55,809 bases of DNA from QHXQ01 sp036389375 (GTDB taxonomy: Bacteria > Acidobacteriota > Blastocatellia > Pyrinomonadales > Pyrinomonadaceae): contig DASVQA010000106.1 of assembly GCA_036389375.1 (NCBI GenBank), forward strand, positions 1 to 55,809, read 5' to 3'. Made by a program: the position numbers and the translations under genes. Position 1 is the first letter of the stretch. Each line of letters starts with the position of its first letter. Shown here piece by piece: positions 25,972 to 33,379 of this stretch. The notes under the pieces were generated by a model. The model saw nothing but the letters and a program-made list of their open reading frames with translations, was not told where the DNA came from and searched no databases.

Positions 25972-26895
25972 ATGAATCAATCTTTGGTGCGCAGCAAGCT
26001 CACGCCGGCGGAGCTGCAAGCGATGCGCATGGTGCTGGACAGTTTGCCCAGTGAGCACAGCCGTCGGGCGTATGAGCGCGCGCTCATGGACTTCTTCCTC
26101 TGGCATAAAGGCGTCGGGCGGCCACAACTCAACAAAGCCGTCGTGCAGCGCTACGCGGCAGAGTTGCGCGCCGCCGGCATGGCCCCATCCAGCATCAACC
26201 AGCGCTTGTCCGCTATTCGCAAGCTAGCACTGGAAGCTGCCGACAATGGCGCGCTCGATCCGCAGATCGCGGGCGGCATCCGCGCCGTGAAGGGTGCGCG
26301 CCGTGAAGGGCGGCGCACCGGCAACTGGCTGACGCGCGAACAGGCGCAGCTGTGGCTCAATGCGCCGGACGCAAAAACCATCAAGGGTGTGCGTGATCGG
26401 GCGCTGCTGGCGGTGCTGATCGGGTGTGGGCTGCGCCGGGCGGAAGCAGCCAGTCTCAACTTCGAGCACATCCAGCAGCGCGATGGGCGCTGGGTGCTGG
26501 TGGACTTGATCGGCAAACGAGACAAGATCAGATCAGTCCCGATGCCGAACTGGACTAAAGCGGCAATAGATTCATGGCGCAATGCTGCTGGCATCAGCTC
26601 GGGTCTCGTCTTCCGCGCTGTCAATAAAGGTGACCGCGTCGCTGGCGAAGGCATCACACCGCAGGCGATCTACAACATCATTGTGGGCTATGCGGAAGCG
26701 TTGCAGCACAAAGGTGTCGCGCCGCATGACTTGCGCCGCACGTTCGCCAAGCTCGCGCATAAGGGCGGGGCGGCGATAGATCAGATACAGCTCGCACTGG
26801 GGCACGAATCGATTCAGACGACTGAGGAATATCTGGGGGTGGAGCAGGATTTGACGGATGCCCCGTGCGATCATCTCAGGTTGCGGTTAGGCTGA
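25972..26895 (+). CDS. Tyrosine recombinase (XerC/phage integrase family)
   Basis: A 307-residue complete integrase. An N-terminal SAM-like DNA-binding domain (about 10-110) precedes a catalytic domain with all signature residues: Arg in CGLRRAEAASL (about 156), Lys in the IGKRDK hairpin (about 183-186), HDLRR (His253, Arg256), LGH (279) and the nucleophile Tyr in TTEEYLG (about 288). It should cut and rejoin DNA at a short core site. The start is the ATG at 25972, or the GTG three bases before it, next to GAGG. It lies beside a toxin-antitoxin pair and about 800 bp from one of two 15-bp direct repeats that bracket the preceding cluster, so it may be the integration enzyme of that island. Confidence 0.92.
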   Translation: MNQSLVRSKLTPAELQAMRMVLDSLPSEHSRRAYERALMDFFLWHKGVGRPQLNKAVVQRYAAELRAAGMAPSSINQRLSAIRKLALEAADNGALDPQIAGGIRAVKGARREGRRTGNWLTREQAQLWLNAPDAKTIKGVRDRALLAVLIGCGLRRAEAASLNFEHIQQRDGRWVLVDLIGKRDKIRSVPMPNWTKAAIDSWRNAAGISSGLVFRAVNKGDRVAGEGITPQAIYNIIVGYAEALQHKGVAPHDLRRTFAKLAHKGGAAIDQIQLALGHESIQTTEEYLGVEQDLTDAPCDHLRLRLG

Positions 26896-27128
26896 GCGCT
26901 GGTGCAGCTTGATGCTGGAACTGAGCAAAGGTTTCATAACGTCCATTACCGATCCTTCTGGCTACTGGGATTGCCGCGGAATTTAATACCAATCAGATTC
27001 ATTTTCATCCCGCCCTTCGATATGCGTACATCTACGGCAAGCTGTAACTGATGCAAGACTGTGCGAGGTCGCTTTCAACGACGGGCGTGTGCGGAAGTTG
27101 ATGCTCGACGCGGCGCAGGGCAGTGTTT

Positions 27129-28862
27129 ATGATGCGGGCCGCGAAGATGATGCCTGGGAAGCGTGAATTGATGGGAGAAGGAAGGGGGGAGCAGGGTCGG
27201 CTCGACCCGCGCGAGGTGGTCGTGTGGGCGTTGCTCGTCGCGTTGTTGGTGTGTGTGCGGGGGTGGCGACTGGATGCTTCGTGTCTGTGGTTTGATGAGG
27301 TGTTCAGTGTGCATGCAGCGCGGCATCAATGGGGCGGGCTGTTGGAGTTCGTCGCGCTCGATCTGATTCACCCGCCGTTGTTTTACCTGCTGCTGAAGGT
27401 GTGGATGGCGTTGGCGGGGGGCGGCGAGTCGGTGTGGTGGCTGCGGCTGTTTCCGTTGTTGACGCAGGCGGCGGCGGTCGTGCCTCTCCTGCTGCTCGGC
27501 CGCGAGTTGGGCGTGCGGCGCGACGAGATGCGCGTCGCGCTCCTGCTGTGGGCGGTCAATGGTTATTTGATTCAGTACGCGCAGGAGTTGCGTATGTACA
27601 GCCTGCTCCTGCTGTGTGCGCTCTGTTCGTTGTGGCTCTTCGCGCGCTTTACCGATGCGAAGGCGAGGCGGCGGCGCACGGGTGCGCTCGCGGCGCTATT
27701 TGCCGTGAATTTGCTGTTGGTCTATACGCATTATTTCGGCTGGCTGTTGGTCGGGTTGGAAGCTCTCTTTATAGCTATCTGGCGGAGGGAGAAGTTGAAG
27801 CCGTTCGCCGTGTCGCTGATCGCGCTGGGGGTGTGTTTCAGCCCCTGGTTATGGTTGGTGCTGCGGGCGTCTGTGGCGGGGGAGGGGCTTCTGGCACAGA
27901 ACATCGGTTGGCAGGCGCGGCCGCGCCTGGCGGACATCTTCCACCCCTTCCTGTTGCTGCACGAACCGTTTCGCTTTCGCCGGAACACTTATGAGCCGCT
28001 GGTGCTACGCGTGGACGTGTGGTTAACCGTCGTACTGTTCGCCCCGCCGTTCGTCGTGCTTTGCTGGCGCGCCGTGAGGCAGCGACGCCATGTGGAGGCG
28101 CAACTGCCGGGAGACGAGACGGTGCGAGAAGCAGCGGCGGGGAATGCTGCGGGCGGCGGCCGAGCGGCCGGGAACGGGGCGGGCAGGAGGCCGGGGCTAA
28201 CTTTCCTGCTGTTTTTTTCGCTCGCCCCTGTCGTCATCGCGTTCGTGCTGGCGCGCGTGCTGCCGCAATCGATCTGGGGCACGCGCCACTTGATCATCAT
28301 AGCTCCCGTCTACCTGCTGCTGGCCTCCGTCGCATTCGTCTCGCTGCGGCGACCCGTATGGCTCGCTGTTCTACTCAAAGTCCTGCTCGCCTGCTGGTTG
28401 ACGCTCGCCGCGCTGCTCTGGTTGATGCGACCGAACCCGCCGCCCGTGTGGTGTGCCTGGGAGACGCTCGCGCAGAGGGTGGTCGAGGCGGACGCCAACG
28501 CAGAGGGAGAGGTGCGCGTCTACGCCGCAGAAGACCTCATCGCCTATCATTTGTGGTACGGAATGAGTTTGACGGGCGACGCGCGATTCCGCGTCGCCGC
28601 CGTCAAGAACCTGCCCGGCCTGAGCGAAGACCGGGCGTTTTTCCTCCCGCGCGGATTCAACGAAGTAACCGCCGCGGACGCGTCCGCAGCCATGCGTGAG
28701 GAACGCTTCTGGGTGGCTTTCCGCGATACATCCTGGAACACGGAGCATCCGCTTTTGCGTCTGCTGGCCGAGCGCGGCTACGAGTTGGAAGAGCGTTTCG
28801 AAGTGAGGGCTTCGGGGCAGAAGGCTTTTATCATCTCCGTCAAGCGACGACGCGAGAGATGA
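27129..28862 (+). CDS. Polytopic GT39-type glycosyltransferase
   Basis: An approximately 577-residue membrane protein with about ten to twelve spans. It resembles the PMT/ArnT (GT39) superfamily: an early acidic pair in LWFDEVFSVHAARHQW, where the first luminal loop of these enzymes holds the catalytic Asp, followed by DLIHPPLFYLLLKVW, a family landmark. The C-terminal 130 residues are soluble (RVYAAEDLIAYHLWY..). Enzymes of this class move sugars from polyprenyl phosphate to lipids or proteins at the outer face of the inner membrane. The acceptor is unknown. The ATG at 27129 has AGGG eight bases upstream; other ATGs follow within 60 bases. It stands alone between the recombinase and the umuC remnant. 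Confidence 0.85.
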   Translation: MMRAAKMMPGKRELMGEGRGEQGRLDPREVVVWALLVALLVCVRGWRLDASCLWFDEVFSVHAARHQWGGLLEFVALDLIHPPLFYLLLKVWMALAGGGESVWWLRLFPLLTQAAAVVPLLLLGRELGVRRDEMRVALLLWAVNGYLIQYAQELRMYSLLLLCALCSLWLFARFTDAKARRRRTGALAALFAVNLLLVYTHYFGWLLVGLEALFIAIWRREKLKPFAVSLIALGVCFSPWLWLVLRASVAGEGLLAQNIGWQARPRLADIFHPFLLLHEPFRFRRNTYEPLVLRVDVWLTVVLFAPPFVVLCWRAVRQRRHVEAQLPGDETVREAAAGNAAGGGRAAGNGAGRRPGLTFLLFFSLAPVVIAFVLARVLPQSIWGTRHLIIIAPVYLLLASVAFVSLRRPVWLAVLLKVLLACWLTLAALLWLMRPNPPPVWCAWETLAQRVVEADANAEGEVRVYAAEDLIAYHLWYGMSLTGDARFRVAAVKNLPGLSEDRAFFLPRGFNEVTAADASAAMREERFWVAFRDTSWNTEHPLLRLLAERGYELEERFEVRASGQKAFIISVKRRRER

Positions 28863-29106
28863 TATAGAAACATCCCTCTCAAGCGGCGTTATAGAGATTG
28901 AACAACTTACCGCCGTGACATAAGACCGATTATCAGATGTAAGCAGTCTTATTACCGCTTTTCACCGCAATATCTAGCTACCACTTCTTGACTTGGGATT
29001 GTAACGTCCTGTACTCGCTGGAAGAAAGTTCAAGCCAATAATACAATCCTTAAAAACATAATTCCGTGTGCGTGTCCGTCCCATCTTTGGGGGTGCCGTT
29101 AACCGC

Positions 29107-29658
29107 CTAGCGGGCTTTTACCCTCAGCACCTCCTCCAGTCGTGTCGTATAGCGGCCAGACAAACGCCCGCGCCTCATCTCCCAACCCCGGTCCCGTCCC
29201 ATCGCGAGTGGGCGCACTATATGCTGGCCGTGCTTGCGGTTGATCCCGTCCACCGCCTTCATGAGCCGCGCCCGCCGCTCGGCGTCGATCCTGACCAGCA
29301 TACTCTGCTGCCGCTCGGCGTCGGCCACGATGTCTGTGAGGAACACTCCCGCCTTGTTGTACACGAACCCCGGCTTGTAGACGCGCCCCAGTAGCTCCCG
29401 CGCCGCAGCGACCAGCGCCGGCGTGTAGGAGGTGGGGAACGGGAGCCGCCAGCTCGCCGCCGCCGAGTAGATCTCATCGGGGTTCTGCCTGAAGCGCGAG
29501 GTGGAGACGAAGACGGTCAGGTGTGAGGCGGCCAGATGCTGCTGGCGCAGCTTCTCCCCGCCGCGCGCGCAGTGCATCGCCACCGCCTCGCCGATCTCCT
29601 CGACGGTCGTGACGGGCCTGCCGAACGAGCGCGAGCAGCACAGCCCCTTGCGCGGCAT
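29107..29658 (-). pseudogene. umuC: 5'-truncated umuC (Y-family DNA polymerase) remnant
   Basis: The 183-residue frame matches only the C-terminal half of UmuC: CSRSFGRPVTTVEEIGEAV opens the little-finger domain, and GWEMRRGRLSGRYTTRLEEVLRVK is the typical DUF4113-type end. The N-terminal 240 or so residues, which hold the palm with the catalytic acidic residues, are absent. Upstream of 29658 the frame continues only to a stop near 29713 without polymerase sequence. The remaining part could not synthesise DNA. It abuts the divergent SRAP gene, whose promoter occupies the place where the missing half would be, so a deletion joined the two genes. A retained beta-clamp or DNA-binding role cannot be excluded. 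Confidence 0.8.
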
Positions 29659-29673
29659 CTTGCCAGTAAAACA

Positions 29674-29702
29674 TTGTTTCAGGCAAGAAATATCTTTATA
29701 AT
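29674..29702 (+). promoter_or_regulatory. Sigma-70 promoter for the SRAP gene
   Basis: TTGTTT (29674-29679) and a perfect TATAAT (29697-29702) are 17 bases apart. The predicted start near 29709 gives a leader of about 34 bases. CTTGCC and GGCAAG flank the -35 region as an inverted repeat (29660-29665, 29683-29688) that could be an operator. Confidence 0.65.
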
Positions 29703-29742
29703 GGGCTTACAAAGTTTTGTGTTCACGATGCCGGAGGCAGAT

Positions 29743-30420
29743 ATGTGCGGACGATTCACTCAACGCGCGGACTCGAAGAAGATTGCCAGAGAGTTCAGGG
29801 TGGCGGAGGTGCCGGCGGTGGAGGCGCGCTACAACATCGCGCCGACACAGGACATCCTGACGGTCTACGAATCCGGGGACGGGCGGGCGGCGACGTTCTA
29901 CAAGTGGGGGCTCGTCCCCTCGTGGGCGAAGGACACTTCGATGGGCGCGAGACTCATTAACGCCCGCGCCGAGACGGTCGCGGAGAAGCCATCCTTCCGA
30001 CAGGCCTTCAAGCAGAGGCGCTGCATCATCCCGGCCGACGGCTTCTACGAGTGGCAGCGAACGGGAGGAAGGAAGCAGCCCTACTTCTTCCGCATGAGAG
30101 ACGAGCGCCCGTTCGGCTTCGCCGGTCTGTGGGAGCGTTGGGAGGGGGAGGGCGGCCGAGTAGTCAACTCGTGCTCTATCCTGACGACCGAGGCCAACGA
30201 GGTGCTGCGGCCCGTGCACGACCGGATGCCGGTCATCCTGCACCCCGATGATTACGAGCCGTGGCTCGGTGCGGACGCGCGGGAACTCGACCTCGTCAAG
30301 GAGATGCTGCGCCCTTACCCGGCCGAGGAGATGGTGGGCTACCCCGTGGGCGCGTCGGTCAACAGCCCCCGGGGTCAGGGCGCGGGGCTCATCGAGCGTG
30401 CGGCCGTGAATTCGGCGTAA
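29743..30420 (+). CDS. yedK: SRAP-domain protein (HMCES/YedK family)
   Basis: A 225-residue protein starting MCGRFTQRA. The ATG at 29743 has GGAGG six bases upstream, and the Cys at position 2 must become N-terminal to act, which fixes the start. Family motifs are all present: NIAPTQ, WGLVPSWAKD, LINARAETVAEKPSF, RRCIIPADGFYEWQ with the catalytic Glu, and VHDRMPVIL with the His. SRAP proteins form a covalent thiazolidine link to abasic sites in single-stranded DNA, shielding them from breakage and error-prone synthesis. It is divergent from the truncated umuC, consistent with a former DNA-damage tolerance locus. The DoxX-like gene follows 23 bases downstream. Confidence 0.95.
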   Translation: MCGRFTQRADSKKIAREFRVAEVPAVEARYNIAPTQDILTVYESGDGRAATFYKWGLVPSWAKDTSMGARLINARAETVAEKPSFRQAFKQRRCIIPADGFYEWQRTGGRKQPYFFRMRDERPFGFAGLWERWEGEGGRVVNSCSILTTEANEVLRPVHDRMPVILHPDDYEPWLGADARELDLVKEMLRPYPAEEMVGYPVGASVNSPRGQGAGLIERAAVNSA

Positions 30421-30443
30421 GGCCCGGACGGAGGAGACCTATC

Positions 30444-30854
30444 ATGACCTACGCGTTGTGGATCGTTCAGGCGCTGCTCGCGCTCCTGTTCCTGTTCGCC
30501 GGCGGGATGAAGCTGGTCATCCCGCCCGACGTACTGGCGTCGATGGGCTCGCCCAACCAGATCCTGCTACCGGGGTGGTTCGTGCGCTTCGTTGGCGTGT
30601 GTGAGGTGCTCGGCGCGCTCGGCCTTTTACTGCCGGGGTTGCTGCGCATCAAGCCGTGGCTCACGCCGCTCGCAGCTGCGGGGCTGGTCGTCATCATGAT
30701 CGGCGCGGTGGCGCTCACGATGGCGGCCGACGGGGTCACGGCCGGGGTGGTCCCGCTGGTGACAGGGCTGCTCGCGGCTTTCGTCGCTTACGGCCGGTGG
30801 TGGCTGGCGCCGCACAGGGCGCGGCGGGAGATGATTCGGCGGAGGACGAGTTAA
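30444..30854 (+). CDS. DoxX-like membrane protein
   Basis: A 136-residue inner-membrane protein with four predicted spans (about 3-25, 45-65, 72-92, 97-117). The opening WIVQALLALLFLFAGGMKLV, with its Lys inside the first helix, is characteristic of the DoxX/DoxD-like family. Members are linked to redox or small-molecule stress, but the reaction is unknown. GGAGGAGA precedes the ATG at 30444; the longer open frame upstream belongs to the SRAP gene in another frame. Probably co-transcribed with the SRAP gene. Confidence 0.85.
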   Translation: MTYALWIVQALLALLFLFAGGMKLVIPPDVLASMGSPNQILLPGWFVRFVGVCEVLGALGLLLPGLLRIKPWLTPLAAAGLVVIMIGAVALTMAADGVTAGVVPLVTGLLAAFVAYGRWWLAPHRARREMIRRRTS

Positions 30855-30917
30855 GGACGGTAAGAACTATTAAGGTGGCGAGATGACGACTGACAACAAC
30901 CAACTGACTGACGAGGC

Positions 30918-31373
30918 GGTTCTGTTGCAAACATCGAATAGGGGCGCACGAGAGCTTCGTGGTCCCTTCCGCTAAGCGGCGACACCGAAGAGACCTGCGA
31001 CGAACTTTGCCTGCCCTGCCGTGTCCCTCCCGTCCAACCTCTTCACCTGCCCCTTACGTATCATGTGCATGGATTTAACTCCTTCAAGCGTCCGTTCCGC
31101 CGAATGAAATGAGCGGAAGCATTGAGCCGCCCGCCACCTCCGCCTGATGAATCGGTGATCTACAGAGAGGTCGCGCTCGCGCATCATCTCCTCCAAGTCC
31201 CGGTAGGAGAGCTGATACCTGCAATACCAGCGGACACACAAGAGGATGATCGAAGGCTCGAAGTGACGCCACTTGAACGGGGACTTGGAATGCTTCACGA
31301 TGGTGGTTCCGGGAGTATGATGACCTAGCTGGAAGGCGGATTATAGCTCAAGGATGATTCTTGCAACACAGCC
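30918..31373 (-). mobile_element. Internally deleted IS6-family element (about 456 bp)
   Basis: GGTTCTGTTGCAAACATC (30918-30935) and the inverted GGCTGTGTTGCAAGAATC (31373-31356) are IS6-type terminal repeats. Between them lies a single fused reading frame with only the two ends of the transposase. No 8-bp target duplication is seen at the borders. The element resembles a MITE-like deletion derivative that needs transposase from elsewhere. Confidence 0.8.
30972..31298 (-). pseudogene. IS6-family transposase with its catalytic core deleted
   Basis: The 108-residue frame begins like an IS6/IS26 transposase (FKWRHFEPSIILLCVRWY, LSYRDLEEMMRERDLSVDH) and ends like its C-terminus (FRSFHSAERTLEGVKSM, HMIRKGQVK). 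About 120-130 residues between them, including all three DDE residues, are missing. The join lies near RRRWRAAQ. It cannot transpose by itself. The frame is intact across the deletion, which could be chance or could mean that a short DNA-binding protein is still made. Confidence 0.85.
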
Positions 31374-31474
31374 ACCTAGAGACACCACAACACACTGAGG
31401 TTAGGTAGGCTAAGCCATCTCGCCCTTGCTGCCGCAGCGTTGTTCGTCGTCTCTACTCCTGTCGAAGGAGATTC

Positions 31475-32953
31475 CTATTTGATTCTCTTCGAGGGGAAGG
31501 TGTACTTACCTTCGACGATGCTCAGCACCGCGGCTTGGCCCTCGCGTTTGCTGAACACAAGCATCCACGTCCTATCCTTCAGAAAGAATTTAGTCTGCGA
31601 CTCGGCGAATACCTCAAACCTTGGCCCCGTCTCTTGGACGAATAGCTTGTCGCCCTCGCGCGTGACGGTGAAGATCCGGTTATTCAGGGTCTCGAATTGG
31701 TACGTGCCGACATAGGACTCTAGGATCTCCGGCGAAACGTGGATAGCGACCTTGCCGCTCGCGCGGCGCTGCTCGATAAACTTGGACATGGCAGCTCGGG
31801 AGTTCTTTTCACATCCGTATGCAAGGTCCCAGTCGCCCAAGAAACTGCAAACGAAGACGTTATTAATCGCGTCGTCGACCATGACCTCGCCTATCGCATA
31901 TTGGTGCTCGACGAGTGCCTCGCTATTGGCAAGCATAATGAGCGAGAGATTCTTCTCCGGCACTTTGAACAAATACGCTGAGAAGCCGCTACCCCAGTCC
32001 CCGGTATGCCAGATGAGCCTCGTTCCGTGATGGTTCATTACGAACCAGCCCAGCCCGTAAGGAAGTGGCTTGCCGCTATTCGAGACAAATGGCGTCCACG
32101 CTTGTTCCTGCGTTTCTTTCTTGATAAACGCGTGCTCGTCTAGCGCGATGTCGTACTTAGCCATGTCGCGTACTGTCGAAAGCAGTCCGGCCGCCGCCCC
32201 GATGAAATCGGGATATGGATACGTCGTGTGAATGATCTCACCATTGCCGTAGTAGCTGTAGGGCTGGGCTAGCGTCTCCAGGCTCTTCTTGTAGCGTTCG
32301 AGGTGTTCCTTCCCCAGCGAAGCTGTCCACTTGTCCGCATCGACGACGATGTGATGATACGGAACGCTATGCGACATCCCCAAAGGGTCGAAAAAGGTTT
32401 CGACAACCACCTCGCCAAATCGTTTGCCTGTCTTCTTCTCGATCACCGCAGTCAGGTAGTCATAGCGATTCCCGTCGTACTGGAAGCGTTCTCCGGGGGT
32501 TCCACTCGACGTGTGACTGAGTAGGTGCTTGATCCTGACTGAATCATCCTTGAAATCAGTCGAGTAATGCGACACGGGTTCGTCGAGGTCCAGCTTGCCC
32601 TGCTCGACAAGCTGCATTATCAGCGTCGAGGCGAACGTCTTGGTTATCGAGGCGAGGTGAAATAGCGTGTCCGGCGTTGTAGGAATTTTGTTCTCGCGGT
32701 CGGCGAAACCGAATCCTTTGCTCCAGACGACCTTTTGATCCTTGAGAACGACGGCCGACAGGCCGGGAATCTTGAGCCGCGTGCGGAGATCATCGACTTG
32801 TTGCTCGAAACGCTCCAGTCGTTTCTTATTTTGGGTTGAAATGTCGTGGGGGCTGCTGCCCGGCTGCGTTTGAGCTAACGACCCGCTGGCGTTGCTAAGC
32901 AGTGCCAAGGTAAAGAGGCTCTTGGCAAGAATTGTGAAGTTGTTAATCCTCAC
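31475..32953 (-). CDS. Exported serine hydrolase of the class C beta-lactamase fold
   Basis: A 492-residue protein with a signal peptide (LFTLALLSNASGSLAQ). The beta-lactamase/esterase domain (about 40-370) has the nucleophile motif SITK in HLASITKTFAS, a Tyr motif in FQYDGNRYDYL (YxN equivalent) and HTG in IWHTGDWGSG in place of KTG. A C-terminal beta-rich domain of about 100 residues (YVGTYQFETLNNRIFTV) is typical of the stand-alone peptidase/esterase relatives. It probably cleaves D-amino acid peptides or esters in the periplasm rather than conferring antibiotic resistance. The start codon is GTG with GAGGGGG upstream. It lies next to the IS6 remnant. Confidence 0.88.
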   Translation of the reverse strand: MRINNFTILAKSLFTLALLSNASGSLAQTQPGSSPHDISTQNKKRLERFEQQVDDLRTRLKIPGLSAVVLKDQKVVWSKGFGFADRENKIPTTPDTLFHLASITKTFASTLIMQLVEQGKLDLDEPVSHYSTDFKDDSVRIKHLLSHTSSGTPGERFQYDGNRYDYLTAVIEKKTGKRFGEVVVETFFDPLGMSHSVPYHHIVVDADKWTASLGKEHLERYKKSLETLAQPYSYYGNGEIIHTTYPYPDFIGAAAGLLSTVRDMAKYDIALDEHAFIKKETQEQAWTPFVSNSGKPLPYGLGWFVMNHHGTRLIWHTGDWGSGFSAYLFKVPEKNLSLIMLANSEALVEHQYAIGEVMVDDAINNVFVCSFLGDWDLAYGCEKNSRAAMSKFIEQRRASGKVAIHVSPEILESYVGTYQFETLNNRIFTVTREGDKLFVQETGPRFEVFAESQTKFFLKDRTWMLVFSKREGQAAVLSIVEGKYTFPSKRIK

Positions 32954-33379
32954 TTGTTTCCCCCTCTGCTACTAAAACACCGCGCGCGTCTGTTTTGTGT
33001 CAAATATCTTCTGGCTTTGATTTTACTGCTTATCACATCTGCCATCACAGTCCCTTTGTAGCGACTTTGAATTCCAAATGCGCGCGAGCACTATTTTAAA
33101 TTTCGAGCGCAATAAGAATCATAAATATCCGTGAGTTGGTAAACTAACATATCACTTTCAGTTAAATATTTGTTGACACTGTTCGGCGACCAAGCATACA
33201 GTCAGCGCACACGTACGTGAGAGCGCCTTTTCTGGCGCTTAGGTCTTGATGTAAATAGTCCCGCGTTTCCTCTCGTCCGTTATCTTTCAAGTGTTCTGAG
33301 GAGCAGCGAGTACTCCTCATCCGTTTACAGAGCCGGGTCAATCCGCTCACTTTGCCAAATCCTCGCAGGGGAAGTAACT
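32954..33379. other. Divergent promoter region between hydrolase and TonB receptor genes
   Basis: No gene is supported here. The stretch is AT-rich relative to its surroundings and must hold the promoters of both divergent genes. One sigma-70-like site toward the receptor is described at 33173-33202. No other repeat or RNA gene was recognised. Confidence 0.6.
33173..33202 (+). promoter_or_regulatory. Candidate sigma-70 promoter for the TonB receptor gene
   Basis: TTGACA (33173-33178) is followed after 18 bases by TACAGT (33197-33202). The predicted start leaves a leader of about 170 bases before the ATG at 33380. Confidence 0.45.

Noticed and set aside
31475..32953. Reading the serine hydrolase as an antibiotic-resistance beta-lactamase.
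   Set aside because: The motif set (SITK, YDGN, HTG) and the C-terminal beta domain fit the esterase/D-aminopeptidase relatives; HTG replaces KTG.
33162..33350. Short minus-strand open frame upstream of the TonB receptor.
   Set aside because: Overlaps the likely receptor promoter, lacks a ribosome site and has no similarity I recognise.
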